From assembly GCA_017935365.1 (NCBI GenBank), contig JAGBHT010000005.1, forward strand, positions 31,351 through 95,350: DNA of 64,000 bases, read 5' to 3'. Source of the stretch: Ruminiclostridium sp. GTDB lineage: Bacteria; Bacillota; Clostridia; Oscillospirales; Ruminococcaceae. Made by a program: the position numbers and the translations under genes. The notes below the pieces were generated by a model. It worked only from the letters and a program-made list of their open reading frames with translations. It made no database searches and was not told the DNA's origin. Of the stretch, positions 1 through 8,556 are shown in pieces. The number at the start of each line of letters is the position of its first letter. Within the stretch, counting starts at the first letter, position 1.

Positions 1-356
1 ACAAGGCTAAGGAGATCCTCGCATATGAGCTGACAAAGCTTGTACACGGCGAAGAAGAGGCTGAAAAGGCTTTAGCCGCCGCTAAGGAGCTGTTCGGCGG
101 TAAGGGCGTCAGCGGTGATATGCCTACTGTCGTTATGCCTGCCGAGCTTGTAAACGACGGAAAAATCGGTATACTTGACGCGCTTGTTGCATCAAAGCTC
201 TGTCCGTCAAAGAGAGAGGCAAGAACAAACGTAACAGGCGGCGGTATCAGTGTAAACGATGAAAAGGTAACCGATCCTGCGGCTGTGATTGAGATAGGTG
301 AATTTGCGGTAATTAAAAAAGGCAAGAAGAGCTACTGCAAGATAGTGAAGGCGTAA
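1..356 (+). CDS. tyrS: Tyrosyl-tRNA synthetase, C-terminal part (5' end outside window)
   Basis: The reading frame is open from base 3, upstream of the first ATG at 120, so this is the tail of a longer gene. The visible residues begin KAKEILAYELTKLVHG, typical of the helical connector of bacterial TyrS. They are followed by an S4 RNA-binding domain (roughly the last 75 residues, with SKREARTNVTGGGISVNDEKV-like character) that binds the tRNA-Tyr variable arm. The enzyme charges tRNA-Tyr in the cytoplasm. Only one base separates its stop from the next ATG, so the acetyltransferase downstream is probably co-transcribed. The identity rests on the C-terminal third only. Confidence 0.9.
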   Translation, partial: KAKEILAYELTKLVHGEEEAEKALAAAKELFGGKGVSGDMPTVVMPAELVNDGKIGILDALVASKLCPSKREARTNVTGGGISVNDEKVTDPAAVIEIGEFAVIKKGKKSYCKIVKA

Positions 357-357
357 T

Positions 358-843
358 ATGATAAGTGTAAGAAAAGCGCAGGACAAGGATATAGGACGTG
401 TTACGGAGCTACTCAGTCAGGTGCTTGAGCTTCACGCCGATCTGCGGCCCGATTTATTCGTACACGGTACGACAAAGTACACTGAAAAGCAGTTGTCGGA
501 TATATTCGCCGATGAAAAGACACCTGTATTCGTGGCTGTAGACGACAGCGACACGGTGCAGGGCTATGCGTTCTGTGTGTTTAAGGAGCCTGCATTCTCA
601 ACGAATATGATGAATGTAAGGACGCTGTATATAGATGACTTATGTGTTGACAGCAACGCAAGAGGTCAGCATATCGGAACAACGCTTTTTGACTATGTAA
701 TGGATTTTGCAAAGCAGACAGGTTGTTACACAGTTACGCTGAATGTCTGGGAGGGCAACGACAGCGCCCGTCATTTCTACGAGAAGATGGGAATGTTCGT
801 CCGTGAAACCCAAATGGAGCGGCGGGTGGCGGGTCGCCACTGA
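358..843 (+). CDS. GNAT family N-acetyltransferase
   Basis: A 161-residue protein with the GNAT fold signature: a beta-strand ending LYIDDLCVDSNARGQHIG (acetyl-CoA pyrophosphate-binding R-G-x-x-G loop, about residues 95-115), then the C-terminal NDSARHFYEKMGM motif typical of the family. The substrate cannot be read from the sequence; it could be a small amine or a protein N-terminus. It starts one base after tyrS, which suggests co-transcription. The last seven or so residues (after about residue 154) are encoded by the dispersed repeat at 820-905, so the original stop was probably replaced when the repeat arrived. Confidence 0.85.
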   Translation: MISVRKAQDKDIGRVTELLSQVLELHADLRPDLFVHGTTKYTEKQLSDIFADEKTPVFVAVDDSDTVQGYAFCVFKEPAFSTNMMNVRTLYIDDLCVDSNARGQHIGTTLFDYVMDFAKQTGCYTVTLNVWEGNDSARHFYEKMGMFVRETQMERRVAGRH

Positions 844-905
844 CAATTCGCCGTTCTGACGGTTGGCGGGTTGCTTAGCTTCCGCTACCGGCGGGCGCCT
901 GCGGT
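820..905 (-). repeat. Dispersed intergenic repeat, family A (minus copy)
   Basis: Contains the core CCGTCAGAACGGCGAATT in reverse complement at 845-862. The same 18-base core is found at 2184, 20358 and 22617 on the plus strand. Flanking bases (a CCGGTAACG-like segment and CCGCCAACC) are also shared among copies. This copy overlaps the 3' end of the GNAT gene. Confidence 0.75.
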
Positions 906-912
906 CATTTGT

Positions 913-968
913 GTCGCTGCGTCCTTGCAGCGACTTTGCGTGACCGCTGTTAAAGCATCCTTGCTTTA
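913..968 (+). repeat. Pair of hairpins with RTCCTT loops
   Basis: Two adjacent hairpins, GTCGCTGC-gtcctt-GCAGCGAC and TAAAGC-atcctt-GCTTTA. They have different stems but nearly the same six-base loop. The same loop recurs in each unit of the array at 59640-60342. Confidence 0.6.
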
Positions 969-1012
969 CTACGGCGCACCCTTTTAACGTTGTTTTATAT
1001 TCAGGCATAATT

Positions 1013-1055
1013 AAAAGGATATTGCAAACAGGTTAAGTTTGCGGTATCCTTTTTT
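1013..1055 (+). terminator. Intrinsic terminator after the GNAT gene
   Basis: The stem AAAAGGATA-TTGCAAAC pairs with GTTTGCGG-TATCCTTTTTT across a 7-base loop and ends in a T-run on the plus strand. It ends the tyrS-GNAT transcript. Confidence 0.8.
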
Positions 1056-1064
1056 GCATATAAG

Positions 1065-1094
1065 AAAAACCACTGTACATAGGCAGTGGTTTTT
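1065..1094 (-). terminator. Intrinsic terminator of the SLOG gene
   Basis: AAAAACCACTG and CAGTGGTTTTT form a 10-bp stem with T-rich flanks in both directions. It lies just past the 3' end of the minus-strand gene at 1115. Confidence 0.8.
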
Positions 1095-1114
1095 ATATTG
1101 TTTCTGTATTACGG

Positions 1115-1612
1115 TTATATATTATCCGATGCCATATCAAACAGATTTATTACCTCTATCCCTTTGGCGTTTGCCATTCTTACCGTCTGACCCGTACCGC
1201 TTCTTGCTATGCTTTCATCATAATAGCACACACAGCCGTCGGCAAGCTCTACCATTCGAGCATTACGCTTTTTCATACATTCTTTGGTGTACTCTGAGCC
1301 GATATACTCAATATCGTCCGCCGCCATAAGTATAGCATAGAACTCCTGCTTGTCGTGGTAGCTCCAGTTCTTTGTCTGTTCTTCATTGGAACAAGGGAGC
1401 ACAAGATGAAGCTTTATATCGAGTGCTTTGCGCTTTCTGAGATACAGTACCATATGTGCGCACATTGTGTCAAAACCGAGCGCACCGCCGCAATAGAAGT
1501 CGGTTACACCGCGTTTTACAAGTCCGCATATAGTGCTGTCGAGAAGTGTCTTTAGTCCGTACATATCGGAACATTCTATCTTACGGTGTCCCGTAAAGCA
1601 GACAGATGTCAC
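1115..1612 (-). CDS. SLOG-superfamily protein (YpsA/DUF1273-like)
   Basis: A 165-residue protein opening MTSVCFTGHRKI, the TGHR loop of DUF1273/YpsA-type SLOG proteins, followed by the glycine-rich GGALGFDTMCA motif (about residues 42-52) that lines the nucleotide pocket of this Rossmann-like fold. Family members are proposed to bind nucleotides or nucleotide-derived signals; B. subtilis YpsA affects cell division. The gene stands alone between two terminators with no defence genes beside it, so a CBASS-like role is not supported. The ligand is unknown. Confidence 0.8.
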   Translation of the reverse strand: MTSVCFTGHRKIECSDMYGLKTLLDSTICGLVKRGVTDFYCGGALGFDTMCAHMVLYLRKRKALDIKLHLVLPCSNEEQTKNWSYHDKQEFYAILMAADDIEYIGSEYTKECMKKRNARMVELADGCVCYYDESIARSGTGQTVRMANAKGIEVINLFDMASDNI

Positions 1613-1652
1613 TGCAAAGCCCCCTTTTTAATCAGCGATAAAAAGAAAAATA

Positions 1653-1681
1653 AGCCGTATCTGCGTTTAACAAATACGGCT
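1653..1681 (-). terminator. Intrinsic terminator of acpP
   Basis: AGCCGTAT/ATACGGCT stem with a 13-base loop, followed on the minus strand by a T-rich run. Confidence 0.75.
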
Positions 1682-1706
1682 GATTATGCTAAAGCAAGAT
1701 GTAAGA

Positions 1707-1937
1707 TCAGTCAACCTTTTCTTCGATGAACTTAACGATGTCACCGACAGTCTTGATCTTTTCAACCTGATCATCGGGGATCTCGATGTCGAACTCTTCT
1801 TCAAAGCTCATAACGAGGTCAACTACGTCAAGTGAATCAGCGCCGAGGTCATCTGTGATGCTAGCGGCTTCTGTAACCTTGTCTTCTTCAACGTCGAGCT
1901 GGTCAACGATTATCTTCTTTACCTTATCAAATACCAT
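1707..1937 (-). CDS. acpP: Acyl carrier protein
   Basis: A 76-residue acidic protein with the 4'-phosphopantetheine attachment motif [11 protein letters not shown]; the modified serine is Ser35. It carries growing acyl chains between the Fab enzymes encoded just upstream. The ribosome site GGAGGAG lies upstream of the ATG. A separate promoter (1984-2012) and terminator (1653-1681) make it a one-gene unit, which suits the high ACP demand. In many Firmicutes acpP sits between fabH and fabK; here it is at the far end of the cluster. Confidence 0.97.
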   Translation of the reverse strand: MVFDKVKKIIVDQLDVEEDKVTEAASITDDLGADSLDVVDLVMSFEEEFDIEIPDDQVEKIKTVGDIVKFIEEKVD

Positions 1938-1983
1938 TTGAAATCTCCTCCGTGTTTTGTAAAAGAAATTTTCTTTCGTTAAT

Positions 1984-2012
1984 ATTATACGGCATTATGC
2001 CGAAATAATCAA
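1984..2012 (-). promoter_or_regulatory. acpP promoter with a palindrome in the spacer
   Basis: On the minus strand TTGATT-N17-TATAAT. The spacer holds the 13-bp palindrome CGGCATAATGCCG (1990-2002), positioned where a repressor would block RNA polymerase. No regulator gene is adjacent. Confidence 0.7.
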
Positions 2013-2139
2013 GTCGTATTTACAACAAATACATTAAAAAAATGTCTAAATTTGCAGGGTGTATTTCTACACTTTGCACAAGTTTCAAAGGGTTGCCGAA
2101 ATCTGTTGTAATACCGCTCAGAATAATGAATAAGCAGTA

Positions 2140-2253
2140 GCATATTGCTGTTGCCGGTAACGCAAGTTTACGCAAACCGCAAGCCGTCAGAACGGCGAAT
2201 TTACTGCGGCTTTCAGCCGCACGGCGAATTGTCAGCGGCGACTCGCCGCCCGC
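2140..2253 (+). repeat. Dispersed repeat, family A
   Basis: Core CCGTCAGAACGGCGAATT at 2184-2201, preceded by GCCGGTAACGCAAG and followed by the small inverted repeat GCGGCTTTCAGCCGC. It ends at the accA stop codon. It lies between acpP and accA. Confidence 0.75.
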
Positions 2254-3057
2254 TCACTCGGAGAATACGCCGATTTTGCGGAACTTCTTATAGCGGTTGT
2301 CGAGAAGCGTCGGGATATCAAGCTTTGACAGCCTTTCGACTGCACTTATAAGATACTCCGAAATATTGTCCGCTGTCTGTGCAGGGTCGGTATGAGCGCC
2401 GCCTACAGGTTCGGGGATTATCTTGTCGCATACACCGAAATTGTACAGATCATCTGCGGTGATCTTCATAAGATCTGCCGCTTCTTTTTCTCTTGACGGG
2501 TCTTTCCAGAGGATAGAGGCAAAGCCTCTCGGCGAAATTACCGAGTATAAAGCGTGCTCAAGCATTGCAAGCTCATCGCATACGGCAAGCGCCAGCGCAC
2601 CGCCGCTTCCGCCCTCGCCCAGAACTACCGATATAACGGGTGTTTTCAGCGTCATAAATTCGGCAATGTTCTTAGCTATAGCTTCGCCCTGACCTCTCTT
2701 CTCCGCTTCTACACCGCAGAATGCGCCGGGTGTATCAACAAAGCAGATGACCGGTCTGTGGAACTTCTCAGCCTGATATGCAAGTCTTAATGCCTTTCTG
2801 TAGCCCTCGGGGTGCGGCATTGAGAAATTCGACTTCTTGTTTTCTTCTAAGTTTCTGCCCTTTACCTGCGCTATAACTGTAACAGGCGTGCTGTTAAGCG
2901 TTGCTATACCTGCCATTATAGCCGCATCGTCACCATAGTGACGGTCGCCGTGGAACTCGGTGAAATGATTGAATATAGCGGGTATATAGTCATTTACCGT
3001 CGGACGGTTCTTTTCTCTTATTATCTCAAGATGCTGTGTAGCAGTCATATTCGACAT
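2254..3057 (-). CDS. accA: Acetyl-CoA carboxylase carboxyltransferase subunit alpha
   Basis: A 267-residue crotonase-fold carboxyltransferase half. The motifs GEGGSGGALALAV (oxyanion/acyl-CoA site) and CFVDTPGAFCGVEAEKRGQ are characteristic. With AccD it moves the carboxyl group from carboxybiotin to acetyl-CoA, making malonyl-CoA, the first committed step of fatty-acid synthesis. It is the last gene of the minus-strand fab-acc operon, 17 bases after accD. It is shorter at the N-terminus than the E. coli protein, as is common in Firmicutes. Confidence 0.96.
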   Translation of the reverse strand: MSNMTATQHLEIIREKNRPTVNDYIPAIFNHFTEFHGDRHYGDDAAIMAGIATLNSTPVTVIAQVKGRNLEENKKSNFSMPHPEGYRKALRLAYQAEKFHRPVICFVDTPGAFCGVEAEKRGQGEAIAKNIAEFMTLKTPVISVVLGEGGSGGALALAVCDELAMLEHALYSVISPRGFASILWKDPSREKEAADLMKITADDLYNFGVCDKIIPEPVGGAHTDPAQTADNISEYLISAVERLSKLDIPTLLDNRYKKFRKIGVFSE

Positions 3058-3074
3058 TATTTCTTACCGTCCTT

Positions 3075-3962
3075 TCAACCGTGCTGCCAGTTGGCGCCGA
3101 TTTTTTTATAGTTGTGCAGTCTTAGTATATTTGACAGTGTTTTACGCATTGAACGTCTGTCTGCTATCGCATCCACAAAGCCGCTTTCAAGCAGGAATTC
3201 TGCCGTCTGGAAGTCGTCGGGAAGTTTCTGCTTTATAGTATCCTGGATAACACGTCTGCCTGCAAATCCTACAAGAACCTTAGGCTCGGCAAGAATTATA
3301 TCGCCAAGGCTCGCAAACGACGCTGTGACACCGCCTGTCGTGGGATCGGTAAGCACCGTGATATAAAGTCCGCCTGCGTCGCTGTGACGTTTTACCGCAC
3401 CGCTGGTCTTTGCCATCTGCATAAGGGAGATTATACCCTCCTGCATTCTTGCACCGCCCGACGCTGTGAACAGTATAACGGGGAGCTTATGCTCTGTTGC
3501 ATACTCAAACGCTCTTGTTATCTTCTCGCCGACAACACTTCCCATGCTCGCCATCATGAAGTTTGAATCCATAATGCCGATAACAGCACGGTAGCCTCGT
3601 ATTGTACACTCACCCGTAACAACTGCGTCCTTAAGTCCTGTGTTGTCCTGCATACCCTTTATCTTCTTCTCGTAATCGGGGAAGCCGATAGGGTTAAGTG
3701 ATACCATATTCTCGTCAAACGGCTTGAAGCTGTCCTTGTCAACCGTTATATCAAGGCGTTCCTTAGCGGACAGTCTTGCGTGATAGTTGCAGACGGGACA
3801 GGTCTTCTTGCGCTTTTCAAACTCGTCCATATAGAACACGTTCTGACAGCGTGGACACTTGAACAGCAGGTCCTTGGGTATTTCGGGGGCAGAAGCCTCT
3901 GCCTCGTCCTTCTGTTCCTCGTTAAAACGGTCCTTGACCATTTTAAACAGATCTTCTAACAA
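3075..3962 (-). CDS. accD: Acetyl-CoA carboxylase carboxyltransferase subunit beta
   Basis: A 295-residue protein with an N-terminal four-cysteine zinc ribbon (Cys36, Cys39, Cys55, Cys58: CPRC...CPVC) and a crotonase-fold domain with TASGGARMQEG and DPTTGGVTASFA. It is the partner of AccA. An acidic extension (EEQKDEAEASAPE) precedes the ribbon. A 267-base gap with a palindromic element separates it from accC, which is unusual because these genes are generally tightly packed. Confidence 0.96.
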   Translation of the reverse strand: MLEDLFKMVKDRFNEEQKDEAEASAPEIPKDLLFKCPRCQNVFYMDEFEKRKKTCPVCNYHARLSAKERLDITVDKDSFKPFDENMVSLNPIGFPDYEKKIKGMQDNTGLKDAVVTGECTIRGYRAVIGIMDSNFMMASMGSVVGEKITRAFEYATEHKLPVILFTASGGARMQEGIISLMQMAKTSGAVKRHSDAGGLYITVLTDPTTGGVTASFASLGDIILAEPKVLVGFAGRRVIQDTIKQKLPDDFQTAEFLLESGFVDAIADRRSMRKTLSNILRLHNYKKIGANWQHG

Positions 3963-4229
3963 TTAAAGCACCGCCTTTATTGCTCAAATCAAATAATAAC
4001 ATTATCTGCCGATAGATTCAAGGGTATTGACCCATCCCCCTTGCCCCCTTCCCCGGAAGGGGGGGGAGAAGATAAGGGGGCTACCGCCCCTCAACCAAGC
4101 AGGAAGCTTGCTGTCAGCCGCACAAAGCTGTTGCACGATGCAACAGCACAAATGGCTGACGACCTGTATGGGGGCTACGCCCCTGCGACCCTATTGTAGA
4201 TTATATTTTATCTGCTTTGTAATGTTTTA
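3963..4229. repeat. Intergenic element between accC and accD: G/C-rich repeat (family B) and nested palindrome
   Basis: No gene. About 4027-4190 holds C- and G-rich segments (CCCTTCCCCGGAAGGG, GGGGCTACGCCCC) like those at 55868-55977 and 63818-63866. Inside it, 4113-4160 is a nested inverted repeat: outer arms GTCAGCC/GGCTGAC, inner arms GCTGTTGCA-cga-TGCAACAGC. The operon must be transcribed through this structure, which could cause partial termination or RNA processing. A sigma-28-like sequence (TCAA-N15-GCCGATAG, plus strand) is at 3989-4015. Confidence 0.65.
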
Positions 4230-5579
4230 TCAATAATTCGTCAGATCCTTGCGGTTGAGGAAGCCTATATCGAAATTACCGCTTTCGACATCCTCGTCAC
4301 GCAGGAGATTGAGCTGAAAATCAATATTGGTGTTGATACCCTCAACGAGAAATTCGGAGAGAGCAACCTTCATCTTCTGGATAGCTTCTTTTCTGTCCTC
4401 GCCCTTTACAAGCACTTTTGCTATCATGCTGTCATAGTAAGGCGGTATCTCATAGCCCTGATATACCGCCGTATCGATACGCACGCCGAAACCGCCGGGC
4501 ATATGGATCGACTTTATCTTACCGGGGCAGGGACGGAAGTTGTTCTTGGGCTCTTCCGCGTTTATACGGCACTCGATAACATGACCTGTGAGCTTTATAT
4601 CCTCCTGCTTATACTGCAGGGGAAGTCCTGCGGCAATGTTTATCTGTGCCTTTACAAGGTCAACGCCTGTTACCATTTCGGTAACGGGGTGCTCGACCTG
4701 TATTCTTGCGTTCATCTCCATAAAGTAGAAGTTCAGGTCCTTATCTACAAGGAACTCTACCGTACCTGCGTTTGCATAACCGCAAGCCTTAGCCGCTCTT
4801 ACTGCCGCTTCGCCCATTCTCCGACGGAGGTCTTCCGTCATAATGGGGCTGGGGCTTTCTTCAAGCACCTTCTGGTTGCGGCGCTGTAATGAGCAGTCAC
4901 GTTCGCCGAGATATATAACGTTTCCGTGTTCGTCCGCAAGGAGCTGTATCTCAACGTGTCGGGGGTTTACTATGAACTTCTCGATATATATATCATCGTT
5001 TGCAAAGAACTGTTTGGCTTCCTGCTTTGCGGCAGTCATTGCCGATTCAAGATCTTCGGGCTTTTCAACCAGTCTTATGCCGCGTCCGCCGCCGCCTGCG
5101 CTCGCCTTTACCATTATCGGATAACCGATCTTTGCGGCGATCTCCTGTGCCTCTTCAAGCGTTTCAACAACACCGTCAGAGCCGGGAACTACGGGGACGT
5201 CGTTTTCTATCATTGTCTTCTTTGCGTTCGCCTTGTCGCCCATAGCATCCATAGCGTCTGCGCCCGGACCTATGAACTTTATTCCGCACTTGTCGCAAAG
5301 ACGTACAAAGTGGCTGTTTTCGGAAAGAAAACCGAAACCGGGGTGTATCGCCTGTGCGCCCGTTATCTCGCAGGCGGCAAGCAGTGCCTTTGAATTAAGA
5401 TAGCTGTCCTTTGACGGAGCGGGTCCTATACATACCGCCTCGTCCGCTATCTGCGCGTGGAGCGCCGTTTTATCAGCGGTAGAATATACCGCGACAGTCT
5501 TTATGCCGAGTTCTCTGCACGCACGGATTATTCTAATAGCGATCTCGCCTCTGTTGGCGATGAGTATCTTATTGAACAT
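4230..5579 (-). CDS. accC: Acetyl-CoA carboxylase biotin carboxylase subunit
   Basis: A 449-residue ATP-grasp enzyme, full length for the family. It starts [17 protein letters not shown] and has the ATP-binding glycine loop [12 protein letters not shown] (about residues 160-171) and the catalytic [14 protein letters not shown] segment. It carboxylates the biotin of AccB using ATP and bicarbonate. It sits between fabZ and accD in the operon, 17 bases after fabZ. Confidence 0.97.
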   Translation of the reverse strand: MFNKILIANRGEIAIRIIRACRELGIKTVAVYSTADKTALHAQIADEAVCIGPAPSKDSYLNSKALLAACEITGAQAIHPGFGFLSENSHFVRLCDKCGIKFIGPGADAMDAMGDKANAKKTMIENDVPVVPGSDGVVETLEEAQEIAAKIGYPIMVKASAGGGGRGIRLVEKPEDLESAMTAAKQEAKQFFANDDIYIEKFIVNPRHVEIQLLADEHGNVIYLGERDCSLQRRNQKVLEESPSPIMTEDLRRRMGEAAVRAAKACGYANAGTVEFLVDKDLNFYFMEMNARIQVEHPVTEMVTGVDLVKAQINIAAGLPLQYKQEDIKLTGHVIECRINAEEPKNNFRPCPGKIKSIHMPGGFGVRIDTAVYQGYEIPPYYDSMIAKVLVKGEDRKEAIQKMKVALSEFLVEGINTNIDFQLNLLRDEDVESGNFDIGFLNRKDLTNY

Positions 5580-5596
5580 ACAGCGTTCGCCTTCCG

Positions 5597-6025
5597 TTAC
5601 TTGATAGCAAAGGTGATCTCTGCGGATACCGCTTTTTCACCGTTTACCGTTGCAAGTGCCTTGCCGACACCGATAGGACCTTTTACCTTTATTATCTCTA
5701 CTTCGAGTTTTAAAAGGTCGCCGGGCACTACCTGTCTTCTGAACTTGGCGTCCTTGACACCGCCGAACAGACCTATCTTACCCTTGTTTTCGGGGAGTGC
5801 AAGCATTGCTACTGCGCCTGCCTGAGCAAGCATCTCAAGCATAAGTACGCCGGGAACTACAGGATAACCGGGGAAATGTCCCTTGAACCAGAACTCGTCC
5901 TCTTTCATATATTTTGTGGCAACTACACGCTGACCGGGTTCCATCTCTTCGATAGTATCTATAAGCAGGAACGGATCTCTGTGAGGGATTATCTCCATTA
6001 TCTGCTCTTTATTCATAAGTGACAT
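5597..6025 (-). CDS. fabZ: 3-hydroxyacyl-ACP dehydratase
   Basis: A 142-residue single hot-dog domain with the signature [21 protein letters not shown]. The catalytic pair is His50 and Glu64. It dehydrates 3-hydroxyacyl-ACP to trans-2-enoyl-ACP. Its place between accB and accC is the standard Firmicutes order. No FabA, FabN or FabM is in the window, so the source of unsaturated fatty acids is not shown here. Confidence 0.97.
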   Translation of the reverse strand: MSLMNKEQIMEIIPHRDPFLLIDTIEEMEPGQRVVATKYMKEDEFWFKGHFPGYPVVPGVLMLEMLAQAGAVAMLALPENKGKIGLFGGVKDAKFRRQVVPGDLLKLEVEIIKVKGPIGVGKALATVNGEKAVSAEITFAIK

Positions 6026-6038
6026 ATACAGTCCTCCG

Positions 6039-6512
6039 TTATTCTATTATGATGAGCGGCTGACCGAACTCTACAGCCTCTCCGTCCTTTACCGCAATTG
6101 ACTTTACAGTGCCGGATATATCAGCCTGTATCTCGTTCATTACTTTCATACTCTCAACGATGCATACTGTGTCGCCCTCGTTTACCTTATCGCCGACCTT
6201 TACAAAAGGAGGCTTTGTGGGAGAGGGGGCTGAGTAGAATGTACCAACGATAGGGCTCTTTATGCTCTTGCCTGTATCGGCAGGTGCAGCTACGGGAGCT
6301 GTCTGCGGTGCAGATGCCGGTGCTGCGGGAGCAGCCGCCATAGCCATAGGAGGCATTGCAGGCATAACGGGAGGCGCAGGAGGGGGATTCTTCTGACCGA
6401 GTTCTATCTCGAACTTGTCGTTCTTTACATACATATAGGACAGACCGCTGTCCTTCATAATACCGATAAATTCCTTTACGGCATCGGTAAGTGAATTAGT
6501 TTCAAACTGCAT
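6039..6512 (-). CDS. accB: Biotin carboxyl carrier protein of acetyl-CoA carboxylase
   Basis: A 157-residue protein with a short N-terminal domain, a Pro/Ala/Met-rich flexible linker (about residues 42-80) and a C-terminal biotinyl domain. The biotinylated lysine is Lys123 in ESMKVMNEI. It shuttles carboxybiotin between AccC and AccA/AccD. It follows fabF by 18 bases. Confidence 0.97.
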   Translation of the reverse strand: MQFETNSLTDAVKEFIGIMKDSGLSYMYVKNDKFEIELGQKNPPPAPPVMPAMPPMAMAAAPAAPASAPQTAPVAAPADTGKSIKSPIVGTFYSAPSPTKPPFVKVGDKVNEGDTVCIVESMKVMNEIQADISGTVKSIAVKDGEAVEFGQPLIIIE

Positions 6513-6530
6513 ATTGTGTCAACCTTCCTC

Positions 6531-7766
6531 TCAGTCCTCTACGGGAGCAAATGCTATACAAGCGTTGTGACCGCCGAAACCGAGCGAGTTGCTGAGTGCG
6601 CCTGTAATCTTCATATCTCTTGTGCCCTCGGGAGCATAGTCGAGGTCGCATTCGGGGTCTGCCACCTTAAGACCTAATGTACGGTGTACCTTGCTGTTCT
6701 TTATCTGAAGAGCGCAGGCTACAGCTTCAACGCCGCCTGCCGCACCCAGGAGGTGGCCTGTCATTGACTTTGTGGAGTTGATGACCATATTCTTTGCGTG
6801 TTCGCCGAATACCAGCTTTACAGCGGCTGTTTCGATCTTATCGTTCATGGGAGTTGATGTGCCGTGTGCGTTTACATAGTTGAAAGTTTCGGGCGCTCTG
6901 CCTGATTCCTTTACCGCAAACTCCATAGCCTTTGCGCCGCCTTTACCCTCGGGATCGGGGCTTGTTTCGTGGTAAGCGTCGCAGGTAGCACCGTAACCGA
7001 TAACCTCGGCATAGATGTTTGCTCCTCTTGCCTTTGCGTGCTCATATTCTTCAAGAATTACGATACCGCTGCCGTCGCCGAGAACGAAACCGCTTCTCTC
7101 TGCGTCAAAAGGAATGCTTGCTCTGTCAACGTCGGTTGACTTTGTAACAGCGTGCATATTGTTGAAACCTGCATAAGCAAAGCCGATCGAGCACTTCTCA
7201 GTACCGCCCGCTATCGCGACGTCCATATAGCCGTTCTTTATTGCGTGGAACGCTTCGCCGATCGCGTGTGTGCCGCTGGCACAAGCTGATACTGTACAGT
7301 AGTTTATACCCTTGAAGCCTGTACGGATAGCAACCGTACCTGCCGCCATATTACCTATCATTTTGGGGATAGTGAATACGGAAACTCTCTTGTTGCCCTT
7401 GTTGTGGTAAGCGAGGAGCTCTTCCTGAGTAGTTTCCATACCGCCTATGCCGGAGCCTATGATAACTCCGCATCTGTAAGGATCGAGATCCTTGAAGTCC
7501 GTTCCTGCGTCTTTAAGCGCCCTGTCAGCCGCATATACCGCATACTGTGTAAGTATATCGGTACGGCGAAGCTCCTTCTTGTCAAAAAGATCGTCTGCAC
7601 AGAAATCCTTTACGGAAGCCTTTACATTAAGCTCATCACTCTGTCCGGGGAACCACTGCTCAAGCGTGAAGCCGTGCTTTCCTTCCAGAAGGCTGTTCCA
7701 GAAATCTTCTTTGGTATTTCCTATAGGGCTGACTACGCCCACACCGGTAATTACAACTCTGCTCAT
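6531..7766 (-). CDS. fabF: Beta-ketoacyl-ACP synthase II
   Basis: A 411-residue thiolase-fold condensing enzyme with the Cys-His-His triad in TVSACASGTHAIG (Cys), NAHGTSTPMND (His) and KSMTGHLLGAAGG (His). It elongates acyl-ACP with malonyl-ACP. The single KAS of this locus, it lies 30 bases after fabG in the minus-strand operon. Confidence 0.97.
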   Translation of the reverse strand: MSRVVITGVGVVSPIGNTKEDFWNSLLEGKHGFTLEQWFPGQSDELNVKASVKDFCADDLFDKKELRRTDILTQYAVYAADRALKDAGTDFKDLDPYRCGVIIGSGIGGMETTQEELLAYHNKGNKRVSVFTIPKMIGNMAAGTVAIRTGFKGINYCTVSACASGTHAIGEAFHAIKNGYMDVAIAGGTEKCSIGFAYAGFNNMHAVTKSTDVDRASIPFDAERSGFVLGDGSGIVILEEYEHAKARGANIYAEVIGYGATCDAYHETSPDPEGKGGAKAMEFAVKESGRAPETFNYVNAHGTSTPMNDKIETAAVKLVFGEHAKNMVINSTKSMTGHLLGAAGGVEAVACALQIKNSKVHRTLGLKVADPECDLDYAPEGTRDMKITGALSNSLGFGGHNACIAFAPVED

Positions 7767-7796
7767 TTTTTGTATTTCCTTTCGTGGCTTGTCTTT

Positions 7797-8531
7797 TTAC
7801 ATTGATAAGCCGCCGCTTATCTCTATTACCTGACCTGTTACATAGCTTGCGTCCTTAGATGCAAGGAATGATACAACGCCTGCTATCTCTTCAACTTCAC
7901 CGCATCTGCCCATAGCTATCTGCTTTACCATAGCGGCTCTCAGTTCTTCTGAAAGAGCGTCTGTCATAGCTGTGTGGATAAAGCCGGGAGCTACTGCGTT
8001 ACAGGTAACGTTTCTCGGACCGAGTTCCTTTGCGGTGGTCTTTGTCATACCGATGATAGCCGCCTTTGTAGCGGAATAGTTCATCTGACCGGGGTTGCCG
8101 TAAAGGCCTGCTACGCTTGCAAGGTTTATGATTCTGCCGCTGCGCTGCTTCATCATAACCGAGCCTGCGAACTTTGTCATATTGAATACGCTCTTCTGGT
8201 TTACCGCAACAACGATGTCATAGTTTTCTTCGCTCATTCTTACAAGCAGACCGTCACGGGTGATACCTGCGTTGTTAACCAGTACGTCAACGCTTCCGAA
8301 ATCAGCCTTTACGCTCTTTACGAAAGCTTCGCACTGATCGTATTTCGATACGTCTGCAATGTACTTCTCGCACTTTACGCCTTGTGCTTTTATCTTGTCC
8401 ATAATGTCGTTGTTTTCAAAGCAGCTCTCGGCGATGTCGTTGAGTGCGATGTCATATCCGTCCTTTGCAAGACGCAGAGCTATTGCCGCACCTATTCCTC
8501 TTGCAGATCCTGTAATGATAGCAGTTGCCAT
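7797..8531 (-). CDS. fabG: 3-oxoacyl-ACP reductase
   Basis: A 244-residue short-chain dehydrogenase: cofactor loop GSARGIGAAIAL near the N-terminus, NNAG at about residues 86-89, and the Ser-Tyr-Lys triad in NLASVAGLYG...YSATKAA. It reduces 3-oxoacyl-ACP with NADPH. It sits 25 bases after fabK. Its position in the operon makes a fatty-acid role far more likely than another SDR function. Confidence 0.95.
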   Translation of the reverse strand: MATAIITGSARGIGAAIALRLAKDGYDIALNDIAESCFENNDIMDKIKAQGVKCEKYIADVSKYDQCEAFVKSVKADFGSVDVLVNNAGITRDGLLVRMSEENYDIVVAVNQKSVFNMTKFAGSVMMKQRSGRIINLASVAGLYGNPGQMNYSATKAAIIGMTKTTAKELGPRNVTCNAVAPGFIHTAMTDALSEELRAAMVKQIAMGRCGEVEEIAGVVSFLASKDASYVTGQVIEISGGLSM

Positions 8532-8556
8532 TTATTTTCTCCTTTGCTTTTATATT

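Noticed and set aside
640..1008. Minus-strand ORF of 122 codons
   Set aside because: It is opposite the GNAT gene and family A repeat, and lacks a ribosome site or recognisable content.
1115..1612. SLOG gene as part of an anti-phage system
   Set aside because: No nucleotide cyclase, effector or other defence gene is adjacent; it is bounded by terminators.
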